64,000 bases of DNA from Rhyzopertha dominica (taxonomy: Eukaryota; Arthropoda; Insecta; Coleoptera; Bostrichidae): the NCBI GenBank assembly GCA_025024175.1, contig QCXZ01000001.1, forward strand, positions 18,414,001-18,478,000, in the 5' to 3' direction. This document shows positions 24,011-34,875 of the stretch, in pieces. The translations under genes were made by a program, and so were the position numbers. The notes beneath the pieces were generated by a model. The model saw only the letters and a list, made by a program, of their open reading frames with translations. It was not told the DNA's origin and ran no database searches. Position 1 is the stretch's first letter. Every line of letters starts with the position of its first letter.

Positions 24011-24309
24011 GGTTTACAAGTATTACCTGAAGCTGTCCTAAATAACAGACGGGTTCGGCACATTCCACTGTTTTGCAGGGGAGTGGACCGTATCCAAAAA
24101 TTGTGTTTAGGCTTTTTTAGAATTTTTTTCCGTACACATAAATCAATAAGCATTATTTGGTATTATTATTTGAACTACAAATCTTTCTCATCTAATAGCT
24201 TTTAATGTATAACTAAATCGTATTTTTTCCTATTTAATGAGTAGTATCTATTTTTATAACCATGAATGGTAAACATTCCAATTTCAATGCGGCAGCCCAT
24301 ACTTTTTAA

Positions 24310-25093
24310 TGGTACGATACCCATGATACAATAAAAAAAGGATGGGTTGATGACTCAGGGAAGTGCAATGTCAATATTCTGGCGTCAAAAGGAAAAAGAA
24401 TAATGATTATACACGCAGGAGGTGAAAATGGTTTCGTTCCTGGAGCCCTGTATCTTGGATGTAAAAACTTAAAAGAAGCAAGCGCCGATTATCATTCTCA
24501 TATGAATGCGGAAGTGTTTGAAAATTGGTTCAAAAACGTTTTATTGCCCAAATTGCCACCAAACAGCGTCATAGTAATGGACAACGCTAAGTACCATTCG
24601 GAGCAACTGGATAAAATTCCAAATACAACAACTAATAAGGCAACCATTCAAGAGTTTTTAAGAGAAGATTTATATTTCGAAGATGACACAAAAAACAATT
24701 GCTGGAAGTGCTTGGCACAAAAAAAAATTTCGAATAAATTTAAAATTGACATTCTCGCTTCTGAATGTGGACACACCATTCTACGAATACCCCCATATCA
24801 TTGCATTTTCAACCCCATTGAAATGATATGGGGGCAGTTGAAACAAAGAATTCGACGAGGGAACACCGGTGGAAAATTTAGCAATGAAATGCTGCTAAAA
24901 ATTAGCCACGAAGCTGAAATAACAAGTGTCGATGCATGGAGATTGGAGAAATTCAGTGCGGCATGTACTGGACATTGAAAATCGGTGCAGAGCGAATCAT
25001 GTACAAGAATTAATAATAGAAGTTAATCGTGATTTTAGAAGTGAAAGTGATAGTGACTATTTTTTTAGTTTGTTTAATAGATACCGTGTATAA
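24310..25093 (+). pseudogene. Tc1-like DDE transposase (DDE_3 type) relic, family copy 1
   Basis: Open from 24310 (just after an in-frame TAA) to TGA 24976-24978. The start of the domain, WYDTHDTIKKGWVDDSGKC, is followed by IIHAGGENGF, DYHSHMN, ENWFKNVLLPKLPPNS and VIVMDNAKYH with the second catalytic Asp (residue 60 counted from the Met at 24403). PPYHCIFNPIEMIWGQLK carries the third acidic residue Glu140. A one-base frameshift near 24965 leads into a tail with DIENRCRAN, VQELIIEV and an acidic SESDSD run, ending at 25091-25093. The first Asp (VDETW block) and the helix-turn-helix are lost upstream. Related relics lie at 31.6 and 61.2 kb. It has the longest uninterrupted frame of the three. 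Confidence 0.8.
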
Positions 25094-25286
25094 ATTTTAT
25101 TGTGCACTATTAAAAATTTTTTCTAACAAATGTAAATAATTGTCTACTTACTAATTTGTTTGTTTTTATATTAAATTTGTATAAATTCGTTATAACATGT
25201 AAAGGCTTTCATTTTATAGGTACATCGGAAAATTTAAACCCAATAAAGTATCACATAAAATAAGATCGCGGGTCGCGCCAGTTAGC

Positions 25287-25317
25287 ATAAATAAAATAAA
25301 ATAAAATAAAATAAAAT
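25287..25317. repeat. (AAAAT)n microsatellite
   Basis: About six tandem AAAAT units. Confidence 0.85.
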
Positions 25318-25474
25318 TTGTTATAAAAGCTTGTATGTTTTATTGATTGCTAAATTATCACAACTAACAAATTTCAAAAATTTATAGTGGAAAAGTTAAA
25401 ATTTAACCAACAAGATTTTTTTGAATACGGCCCATTTAGGAACTTTGAAGCGTGCAACTAATCAATCCTATTGG

Positions 25475-25556
25475 GACGGCCGACCATAAGGTTGTAAAAA
25501 CCCTCATTTACAATACAATAGTTTACGACGGCCGACCATCAAGCTGTAAAACCCTT
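25475..25556. repeat. Two-unit direct repeat
   Basis: ACGGCCGACCATAAGGTTGT and ACGGCCGACCATCAAGCTGT, each followed by AAAA(A)CCCT, recur 52 bases apart beside the PLE tail. Confidence 0.5.
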
Positions 25557-25564
25557 TGCATAAG

Positions 25565-25850
25565 TCAGTCTCATAGATCGTTGCTTGATACTTTACACCT
25601 GTAATCTTTGTCAAAGACGAAGAACCTCTAAATTTGCCTGACACAAGTTCAAACAAAAAAAAAGGAAATTTTATTTGAATTTGTGTCAGGCAACTTTTTG
25701 AGGTTCTTCGTCAGGTGCAAAGGTCAGGTGTAATCGAAACGTCAGACTAATAACTTTTTGNCAGTGTTTTCAAAAGACAGCGATCTTTCCGAGAAAATAT
25801 TAAATTATTTATATACGCTGAAAGCATTCACCCTCGTATAAGTGAAGCAA
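25565..25850. mobile_element. Head-to-head pair of PLE 3' tail fragments
   Basis: 25,590-25,655 carries the tail in reverse (GTAATCTTTGTCAAAGACGA, GCCTGACACAAGTTCAAAC). After a short A/T spacer it runs forward (GTGTCAGGCAACTTTTTGAG, GTGTAATCGAAACGTCAGAC, GACAGCGATCTTTCCGAG, ACGCTGAAAGCATTCACCCT). The forward part ends like the tail at 1-660. One N at 25,761. This inverted junction resembles terminal rearrangements known from PLE insertions. Confidence 0.65.
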
Positions 25851-25859
25851 AAAAGTTTC

Positions 25860-26518
25860 ATAATTTATTTTATATACATTGGATGCTGTTGAAAAAACGC
25901 CACTGGCAACATCGACTATGCCTAAGTGTGCGGAAATTCTAACTCGGTTGGTGGTGTGGTCGGCCACCCCCGTTCAACCGCTAGTATATCTTGGACTAAA
26001 TTTAAATTCGCAGCATGCTGCCCACCGTCCGACGTTGCGGCTTGCATTAACCAGAATATATTATGTCACATTGTGACGCTTACTACTTGGGCGGTGGCAG
26101 TATTTATCATAACTACATAAAAAAGAGGTGCCACCGTTCATACCATAGGCACAAATTTATTTAAAATACCTTGTAGCATAAAATTTCAAATTAATGACAA
26201 AATAAGGGCAATATGATACCAGATAGTTCTCGAGTATCGGGACCAGAATCCAATTTCTTGATTTTGCACTTTAAATAAACTCTTAAAGGCTTTGTGTAAT
26301 ATCATTGCTAGAAAAGTCTTATAATCATTAATAAAATAGGGCAATAAAACGTTTATTGTGGTTTCATGTCTAGATATATATCACAAAAGAATCTCCAATT
26401 GCATCTGTGAAATACCTATACTAGACTATTTGTGTCTTGTAGGTACGTACATACCTATAACTGGAAACCTATACATATTGGAGTTTTTTTAATTACTTGT
26501 ACTTATACATCTACTATA
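25860..26518. other. No recognisable feature
   Basis: A short stretch at 25,880-26,090 is more GC-balanced with two overlapping unrecognised frames. Otherwise AT-rich. Confidence 0.3.
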
Positions 26519-27036
26519 CAGGATGTTCACGGTAACAGTCTACAATAGCTAAATTTTTATTTGACGTCATAGACTAGTAGTTCAAACGGGGAAGTTTTAT
26601 GAACTTTTGAGAAGACTTTTGTGGTGTTTACAAAAAACAATTGGACATCAATTTAAACATAATGACCCCATAGCACATTCGATTAAGGGCGTCGAATTAA
26701 ACAAAAAGTATTGAAGTACCACTACGCTACAGTCATCTGTTTTTGAGATATTTCATGTTAAATAATAATTGCTGTTCATGAAACAGTCTACAATAGCTAA
26801 CCTTTTTTATTTAATGTTGTAGACTAGTGGTTTAGAGTTTAGATGGGAAATTTTCGAAAAGAATTCTGATAAGTTTACAAAAAAAAAACAATTGAACATC
26901 AACTGACATATGTCTACTACAACTTTCGTAAACAGCAATTATTTAACATCAGATATCTCAAAAACAAATGACTGTAGGGTAGTGGTACCTTATAGTACTT
27001 TTCTGTTTAATTCGACGCCCTTAATCGAATGCGCTA
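26519..27036. mobile_element. Foldback element with nested direct and inverted repeats
   Basis: Inverted arms of about 106 bp lie at 26,671-26,776 and 26,931-27,036; both carry CATTCGATTAAGGGCGTCGA and a sequence giving AGATAT(C/T)TCA near the centre, with a spacer of about 154 bp. A direct repeat of about 125 bp is superimposed: AACAGTCTACAATAGCTAA starts at 26,534 and again at 26,782, each followed by ATAGACTAGTAG/GTAGACTAGTGG and TTTACAAAA..CAATTG.ACATCAA. The left edge ACAGGATGTTCACGG resembles mariner-like termini. No coding sequence. Confidence 0.65.
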
Positions 27037-29620
27037 TAAAAACTGGGTTTCTTTTTAAAATAACGAACCTGTAGTAGATATCTCGGTCAGTTGCTGGCCA
27101 TTTTTTAAACACCAGCATTTATCTCAAATATTCATGAAACTTTCGCATTTAAACCACTGGTTTAGTTGTGTTCATAGCAAGACCAAAATGACATAAATGA
27201 AATAAATACAATAATCATTAAACGTTGGGTGTATGTGTAAACAAATTCTACTTCTTATTATAACAAATTAATATACACACAACTAAAAAACAAGACCCCG
27301 GTTTGGAGGACCTCATGATTGGATACTAACTAGTACGGTTTATTCCAAAACTACGAGTACTTTGGACTGATTTTGATGTAAAAATACACATATTAATATC
27401 CAAAATTGGCAAAGATATTTTACTTAAATAACTGAAATCTTTAAGGACTTCTGCTTTTGGTCACGAGAATTTAACGATGGCGTATATGATGCGCGGTTTC
27501 AGGCAGTTTTGTTTCATAGCACACATTATTAATTAATTAATTAATACATATTAATGCATAAGCCTTAATAGTAGTAGTTAATAGTAGCCATCCCTATCTC
27601 GAAGAATACAAATTCAGTTCTGTATAAAGATTTACCGCCTGTTATGTTCAAAATAATACAGAAGATAATTTTATTTCGCATATTTCTAAATCCAATTTAC
27701 GGATGATCTGCTTTCAGTAAGGAATGCAGCTAAGAGATTAGATTGTAACATTTAACATATTTCACATTTTATGATTTCGACACTAATAAATTATGTCTGC
27801 CAGATATCTCCAAAACGCACATTTGATACAGCTCATCATGGTCTATATTTAACCATTTTACATTAAATTTGATTAGGATCGGATTGTCTGAATATGATCG
27901 ATGGTTACTTTTCATATAGGAAAACTAGCATTGCCTTGTCGGGACCACTCGACGTAATGCAAGTCACATTACTACAACTCACCAACAACTACCTACAAAT
28001 ATGTTTGTACATATGAACATATAGAAAGCTGCAAAAAGCAATACCATTTATCAAAAAAAAATTTTTTTACAGGAGTATCATGACAGTGTGAGCAGAAAAG
28101 CGAAGAGATGCAGAAAGTGTTAGATTTACACAAAAAATGGATCTGCGTGAATGAACCCCGTACTTACCTACTTATGCCACCTTAAAAAACGAGGAATACG
28201 ATTAAAATTTTGTAAATGAATCTTTCAACATAATGCAACAGATATCTCGAATGTGAAACACAAAGAACCCTTTGTAGAAAGATGTTCTTATTAAAATCGT
28301 CTGTTGAAGCAATGTAAAGTCATTAGAAGCTTACGGTGAAGATTTATTCAGGGCATGAATACCATGAAGAAATGTCTCTGAACAGCTGTTATAATTATGC
28401 CCATAAAAATAACCAAAATGGATAAATTTGATTGTTAAAACCAAAAACCTAACACAATTGACAACATCGCACCGAAGAACCTTCGGCAATGTAAGAAAAC
28501 TCGCAAAAAATCTGATGCATTCGTTCGTCAAGAACCCTACTTTGCAATGTTAGAAATTTCTCATGAAGCCATTTTATGCCAGCTGCAGCAAAAAAGAAAC
28601 AAACAACCAAATATAAAGAAAGTACCTGCAGACATTTCTACAACACCCAAACACAATAAACTGGCACGCAAAGAATAGACAAACACACGCGCAAATTATC
28701 CGCAGATACACCGGAAGCATCTCCAAAGGTGCCCCAGGACGTGTTGCACTCTCTGCTAGTATTGGCAAACGTATCTTGACGACTGCTCAAACCTGACTGA
28801 ACCTATAGGCGTCTACGGCGTCGAAACGCTATAGAAATCACGATCTCACTATAGTAATGGGTTATGTCTGCAGATTTTTGTATTGAATACAAAAGGTTCT
28901 CCCCGACCGCCGTTATCTCCATTCAATGAGGACATAATCAGTACCGTTCCGGGGGGCCTTCAATGGAATTCATCCGAGGAGCGGGGATGTATTTATAACA
29001 CCAGATTCAATTAATTCGGCGTAATGAAAACCAGCAGGTATGTGATGTCAAATGAAGAATTCAAATGTGTAAAAACTAAAACAGTATCGGAGAACGGTTA
29101 TGCACACCGATTAAAATAATTGGTATGAATGTAAATTGTCATGTATTTTTTATGCATAGAACTATATCAGGGTTGATGTAACTTATTTGTGTTATACCAC
29201 AAAATAAATTACTGAATTTAGCTGAAGGCGACGCGTCATAGGCAATTGGAAGTAATACTGCTTGGAGGTAGCTACAATTTGTCGTTCCTACATTCCGAAA
29301 GAAACGCACATAACCGTAACCTAGCGTTGTCAGATGCCTGATATATATTAGAATTCAAAGTAACTTAAAACTGTATTTTAGTATTTGGTAACAGACCTCT
29401 GGTAATGACAAAATATGTGGTAATTTGGCAATAATAAGAAAGAATTATATTTCCTATAAATCCGAAATACCCAGGACCAGTTACCCAATATTGTTTTTGG
29501 GTATAACTAGAAACCAAACTCAATCGACGGAATTCTGCAGTCCGAAGACTGTAAATCATTTACTTTTAAAAGTTTAAATAATTTCGTAATTTTCCTATGA
29601 GACTGTAGAATAATGTACGT
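27037..29620. other. Unassigned stretch
   Basis: 27,054 begins with a mariner-like terminal motif (GGGTTTCTTTTTAAAATAAC). 28,860-29,010 is GC-richer (CCGACCGCCGTTATCTCC, GTTCCGGGGGGCC) and may be regulatory. No protein similarity recognised. Confidence 0.25.
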
Positions 29621-30023
29621 GGAAAAGGTCAAAATTATCGCCCCATTGCAATTTTATCAAATTTTGCGAAGATTTTCGAGATGTTCTTGCACAATATAAT
29701 TTTTAATGAAATTAAGCATTTCACCTAACCAACATGGATTCTATACAAAACGTTCTACTGTAACTAACTTAGCGCAGTATATTCAGTCTACTGCAAGCAT
29801 TATAGATAATAAAGGTCAAGTTGATGTAGTATATACTGACTTCTCGAAGGCTTTCGACAGGGTGGACCATTGTGTTCTACTTAATAAACTAGAGCAGCTT
29901 GGACTGAGTGATTATCTCGTTCAACTATAGTAAAATCATATCTCACTCAACGTAAATTATATGTTACATGTACATGGAAGGTCACCAAAGTGGTGAACCC
30001 AACGAAAAGAAAATAAAAAGAAC
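29621..30023 (+). pseudogene. Non-LTR retrotransposon reverse transcriptase fragment (Jockey/CR1-like)
   Basis: Three frames in succession carry RT motifs. 29,621-29,720 gives NYRPIAILSNFAKIFE (RT block 1). After a frameshift 29,706-29,930 gives SPNQHGF, STVTNLAQYI and YTDFSKAFDRVDHCVLLNKL with the first catalytic Asp. After another break KSYLTQRKLYV follows to about 30,020. FADD and the endonuclease are missing. The DFSKAFDRVDH wording fits Jockey/CR1-type elements. Dead by two frameshifts and truncation. Confidence 0.75.
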
Positions 30024-30235
30024 GCGAGTAAAAATAATGCACCTACCTATGCGGAAATGAGAATATAATCGCCAGTGCCTTATCTGGAGTTGAAGTAGGT
30101 AGTAATACAATCAATATTCGACTTTCATGGTCTCGCCGAAAGATAAAGAACTGCAGATATTTCTACTTCAGGAAACTAGCCTTAACTGAGTTTGACTCAT
30201 AAACTACAGCATAGATGAATAACTCTAACACTCCT

Positions 30236-30298
30236 GTAGCTGTTTTGATGAGCAAATATTTACATCTGCAGCAAGCGGCGCCACCGGCGGCGCGCAAG
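30236..30298 (-). repeat. Dispersed repeat, copy A
   Basis: The minus strand reads CGCCGCCGGTGGCGCCGCTT, then CAGATGTAAATATTTGCTCA and TCAAAACAGCT. A copy in the opposite orientation lies at 32,595-32,660 (about 80% alike by eye). GC-rich start, unknown family. Confidence 0.5.
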
Positions 30299-30703
30299 AA
30301 TTTCTTGCTACTGGCAATAGATGACAGCGTGATAAAACTTGCAATTTCCACCACTGGTTCTACCCCACGAAATTATTTTTTTTTTAATTAATTAGTAGTA
30401 AAACGACATATGCAGAGAAATACATATATTGCAAATATAAGGTTTAGTAAATAAAATATAATGCTTATTACCATGTATGATTTATACAGATTATATAATA
30501 CACAGTAGAGTAAAGTAAGGCATTATCTATAAAATGAATGTTGAGCTTCGCGTCACGATTTCGCGAATCACGCACAGACAACAAATTTTACTATTGCGCT
30601 GATCGCTCTTTCGTTGCTTATGTGCAATGGTATTTGGGACGTATGTACATACATACCTATGTCTCCTGCGGATTAGACATTGTGTCCGTTTCTCTCTCTC
30701 TAA

Positions 30704-31258
30704 TACTGGTCGATTCAAAAAACCGAAAATTTTGAGAGTCGTGTTGGCAACAGTGGGCGTTTGGTAACACTGAATAACGTACGCCAGCGCCCAGCGGCCA
30801 GCTTGTCAACGACACCCTGGCCTGCCATGGATTCCTGGAGTGGTGCGCAACGTATTTATACGATCAGTGTTTTACAAAAATAATGACAATGTGGAGCTTG
30901 CACGTAGGGAATTCCGCCGTCATTTTAATTTAGGACGCCACGATAGTGTTCCATCAGCACATGCAATTAAAACATGGATACCTCATTTCGAGGAAACTGG
31001 GTCGGCAATGAAAAAGAAACCTACAGACCGCGTGCAAATCATTCGTACACCAGATGATGCTGTTCGCGATGCTGTCATAAGAAGTCCACATCTGTCAATC
31101 TGTCGTCTCTCAGCATCTTTACAGTCGCGTAGTTTAAGTGTTAGGAAAAATATTCTAAAATGGCGTTATTTTTACTATTAAACGAGACAACTATTTTTTA
31201 AATTTGTTTTCATAAAATTATTTAATTTTCAATATTTCCGGTTTTTTTAATCACCCTG
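30704..31258 (+). mobile_element. Internally deleted mariner-type element with TIRs
   Basis: The left end TGGTCGATTCAAAAAACCGA and the right end (reverse complement) GGGTGATTAAAAAAACCGGA are inverted repeats continuing for about 28 bases (AAAATTTTGA / AAATATTGA). The unit is about 555 bp and contains only the N-terminal transposase exon described separately. It is therefore a non-autonomous deletion derivative. Confidence 0.6.
30827..31181 (+). pseudogene. Transposase N-terminal helix-turn-helix (DUF4817-like) fragment
   Basis: ATG at 30827 opens MDSWSGAQRI, then a one-base shift leads into the frame 30840-31181: SVFYKNNDNVELARREFRRH, HAIKTWIPHFEETGSAMKKK, RTPDDAVRDAV, SPHLSICRLSASL, SLSVRKNI. 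This is the bipartite N-terminal DNA-binding domain of insect mariner-type transposases, with the EETGS hinge between two helix-turn-helix parts. The catalytic DDE domain is deleted: the frame ends in LKWRYFYY just 75 bases before the right terminal repeat. Confidence 0.75.
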
Positions 31259-31355
31259 CAATAACGGTCATGATGTAAATACTGCGCGAACGTATGTCGT
31301 CAACTAATGTCATCATTGACATTTCAACAGTGGTGTTGCATTGTTTGTTGTAATT

Positions 31356-31504
31356 AGGCCGGTTTCTTTTCTCTATTTTAAGCTAAAATCAACTCTATTT
31401 TTAAAATCTACACCAATCATATACCCTAATTTAATGTATTGTCATGGTTACTGGGTAGATTTTAGCTAACATCAATTTTAACAAAGAGAATAGGAACCGA
31501 CCCA
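31356..31504 (-). mobile_element. MITE, copy 2
   Basis: Same family as 2,807-2,953 in opposite orientation. Reverse complement starts GGGTCGGTTCCTATTCTCTT, contains TTGATGTTAGCTAAAATCTA and ends AAAGAAACCGGCC. The ends are inverted repeats. Confidence 0.65.
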
Positions 31505-31624
31505 TTGTCTCGTGGTTTATTTTGTAGTCTTGCAAACATTAAAACATTTTATTTAAGCTTTAGTGAGTGCAGTTTATAATAAAAGAACTTGTTTAAGTTG
31601 GCGTTCTCGCCCATCAAGCGAGAG

Positions 31625-32178
31625 TTGGTGTTGTAGATGAAACTTGGGTACTTCAAATGGGTGAAGCACATAACTGCTGCTCCATGCACGGATCCGTGGC
31701 CAGCACCTTACTTAAAGCCCAGATGATGGCATTGGCCAAAGACCATGCTTCGACTAAGCAATTATGTAGTAGATGAGTACCTTACAGAGCATGTTCACAA
31801 GGTGCTTCGCCTGTCGCCATTCTACTGCCAGTTTAGTGATATTGATCCGATTTGGGCACAGTTAATTGTTGTTTGTACCCTAGGCTGATGGAATGTTGTT
31901 AATAGGCAAAGCAGTATTATTATAATGAACACATTGGTGAAAAAAGCAATGCCGAAGCACATGTGTTGGCCATGGGGGCACGTGCACTGGAAGAGTGCAC
32001 CTCCGAACGCTGGAGTTCAGTTGTTCGGCATCTCAAGCAACTGATTAACTCTTGGTACCAACGGATACGAATAATTGATGAAGTAACACGGTTAGTCATT
32101 AATGTTAAGGAAGAGGACAACGATTCTGATTTCGGAAAATGTGGGCAAATAAGCAACGTAAGAACTGGAAAGGTTTAA
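31625..32178 (+). pseudogene. Tc1-like DDE transposase relic, family copy 2
   Basis: VGVVDETWVLQMGEAHN at 31,625 matches the VDETW block with the first catalytic Asp. After a gap, a segment near 31,770 reads YLTEHVHKVLRLSPFYCQF and DIDPIWAQL, corresponding to the LRLPPYHC.FNPIE..WGQLK block, with the catalytic Glu region altered to DIDP. From about 31,963 AMGARALEECTSERWSSVVR, INSWYQRIRIID, VINVKEEDNDSD give the acidic C-terminus. The central domain with the second Asp is missing and frames change repeatedly. Same family as the relics at 24.3 and 61.2 kb. Confidence 0.65.
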
Positions 32179-32594
32179 AAATCAAAATTGTGATGTATAG
32201 TATCCAGAGCTTTCCCCTTATGCATGTGCCACTGAAAAAATCTGACAGTGACTTTCGATCGATTTGAACCACACCTGACCACACGCTTTAAATTTATGAC
32301 GTGATGCTCAACTTTAGTCTTATACTTAGATAAGATCTACCTATTTGATAACTGCAATTTTACCAGAATATCACTTGGAAAAACGTAGAATGGTTCTTCA
32401 CTCTGAAGGAACTGCTTCTGCATACGCGGACACGGCAAATAAAACCCATGTTCCACGTGGTATCAGTAGTTAGTAGTACAACGGCAGCAACAGCATACCA
32501 CAAGAACACTACAACTGTCACGTCTGTCGACTATTTATATGCATCTATATGTCGTCGACTGCTCGAATGTCAAGTTGCTTTATACAGTAATTCC

Positions 32595-32660
32595 GCGGTG
32601 CAGAACCGCCGGTGGCGCCTCTTGCGGAAGGTGTAAGCATTTGTTCATCAAAACAGCTGC
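32595..32660 (+). repeat. Dispersed repeat, copy B
   Basis: ACCGCCGGTGGCGCCTCTTG, then AAGGTGTAAGCATTTGTTCA and TCAAAACAGCT. Matches the reverse complement of 30,236-30,298. Confidence 0.5.
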
Positions 32661-32822
32661 ATGGGTTTGTAGTAGATTTAGGATTTGCCTTCCAAACACC
32701 GATGATATTTCCACCACCGCAAATGTAATACTGTTTGTTACACAAAAATTGGCACACATAGACGACAACTTTAGTCTTCTCAAATCCAACCATAAGATTA
32801 GTAACTTGTCCGCCTGCTCATA

Positions 32823-33520
32823 ATGGGTGCACATCCAATATCCAAAGGTCAAAGGCATTACCTCACTTGCATAGACCAGGTGGCCCGAAGCCTGTCCCAT
32901 TATTCCCATACAAAACGTCGAAGTAGAAATTATTGCACTCGCATTCTACGATGCTTCAAACACGCGTATTGGCACACCACTTCTAATAACAACCGATCAA
33001 GATGGGCAATTTGAATCTTCCTTGTTTATTGACCACAATCTCACAGGCTACATAAAATGATAGCTTACCATCCCCAAGCTCGAGCGCTTTCACCGTCAAA
33101 TTAAAGCTGACATGAAGAACAACGATAGACCGAAATCCTGCCATCTGTACCGCTAAGGTCACGAGCAGCTTGGTGAGAAGATTTGCAAACCTTCGCCACA
33201 AAGTTGGTTTACGATGAACAATTATTGTACTTACCTGTAAAATTTATATGTCAAGCTCGCAATCAACGCAGCAGATTGCGCTGGTAACATCCGACAGCTA
33301 CCAGAGTTGATCAGAGGACTGCAACCTACTGCTCGTTCCAACCACGATACTTGCAAACTATTATGTTTTCAAGGACCTGAACACAGGCTACTAAGTATTC
33401 CTTCATCACAGCGCTGCAGAGATAATCAGCCAAGGACGAGGTCCGTTGGAAAGAAAAGCAAAGGTCATGTGGTGACTACTTTCAACAAGATATACAGAAT
33501 TCGCTGATTTAAAATCCTTG
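32823..33520 (+). pseudogene. Ty3/Gypsy-type retrotransposon integrase relic
   Basis: The open frame 32,823-33,014 holds SKGQRHYLTCIDQVARSLSH, the start of the integrase core. After a frame change the sequence gives TPLLITTDQDGQFESSLF (second catalytic Asp), then AYHPQA and LERFHRQIKADMKN (catalytic Glu), DRPK, a segment like LVYDE..LYLP, and near 33,360 FKDLNTG. The order fits Gypsy-type Pol proteins, including the C-terminal part of integrase. At least four frame changes and stop codons break it. Protease, RT and RNase H are not seen. It is unrelated in sequence to the provirus at 38-44 kb. Confidence 0.7.
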
Positions 33521-34342
33521 CTACATCATATGATTCGTGATTCTCAATCTACACAATTTAATTTTCAAATATCCTAAGGTGAGCCTTTAATATTTTTAAG
33601 AACGTTGTGTAATGGAAGGTGCAACCGTTGCATTCATAGAAAACTACACTACCTACACGAACATAATATAATAAGACGCGCCTTCAACGCAAAAAAAAAT
33701 CAGCCTTATACGCTACACTTTGGGGGTCGTTGTGTGAAATTCTCTGTTGAATCTACTAGCGGCTGCTTTTCGAACTACGACTGTAACTATCCACATTGCC
33801 GATTGCCCGGTCATTTTGTGAAAATCAGTTATGTCATCTAAGAGTGGCTTTACGAACTACGACGTAGGTTGCTAAGGCTGGTAAGTACAGAGACCTGCAT
33901 CCAATAAGCGTTTAATGAGTTAATTGGAAACGTGCAGCGAAACCAAGGAAATAAAACAATTTACTTTCAATGAATAAATTTTGTCATATATGTACCTATT
34001 CTTCTTCTAATCGATAATAACTTTATATTTCGTAGAAAGTTAAATAATTCCTCGCTGTCGCGACGACAAACCCTGCCCTTATATACTGTTGCGCGCCGAT
34101 TACGACCCATAATTCTGCGCTTCACAGATTTTAGAATTAATAACCCGGGGATTTCATCGAGATAGGGAAGGGAGGAAACTCTTAAAATGCCGCATATTTC
34201 CGAAAAGGATGTTTGCATTATGGTGTAAAAATGGATTTCTGAACTTCTGCATAATTTTATCATACATTATAATCGGATACGACGAAAAATTCGCTTATGT
34301 GTAGATTAACCATACGATGAAAAGGCGACGGCATATTAAGTC
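33521..34342. other. No recognisable feature
   Basis: Short frames at 33,605-33,841 (plus) and 33,967-34,263 (minus) have no recognised similarity. Confidence 0.3.
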
Positions 34343-34875
34343 GTAACGTTAGTCAGAAAATTAGTTGAAAAGCTTGCGCAAACTGGATCTGTAAAAGATT
34401 TACCACGATCACGCCGACCTCCAGTAGTCCAAAACCTAAAATTAAATCGGTTGCTTGAATGAGACGAAAATCATCAAATATCCACCCAACTCATCGCCTT
34501 GAATCACATCGTAACCCGACACTTCATTAAATGAAGACGATCCGGTTCGACATCTACAGTTCAGCGAACAACTTATGGTCCGTTGTGACCAGAACCCACA
34601 TTTTTTAAATGTCATAATTTTTTTATGTAACTACCTTTTGTATCCGTGGTATAGTTAGCCGTCACAATAATTGTCGATACTGACCCCAAGAAAATCAGCA
34701 TTGAGCCTATTAAGCCTTATTACACCACGGCTTTACGGTTCGTGACATGAATAGATTGATAAGGTATTTCCTAATTCCTGGACTGAAAGTCGACGACCTG
34801 TAAAATGTCCACCGCAATTCCGTGACTTATCCCCCTCTAAATTTTACTGTGGGTTTACTTAAAATCAAGGGTCTC
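34343..34875 (+). pseudogene. Mariner-type transposase relic
   Basis: In order along the plus strand, with stops and frame changes: VRKLVEKLAQTGSVKDLPRS and DENHQIST (N-terminal helix-turn-helix pair), DDPVRHLQFSEQ and DQNPHFLNVIIF (linker to the catalytic core), SRHNNCRY (block after the first catalytic Asp), then DKVFPNSW and DLSPSKFYCGF, the remains of the RWIGR..WP.RSPDLTPLDFFLWG block. The region with the second Asp (QDGAPPHY) appears deleted. Clearly non-functional. Confidence 0.65.
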
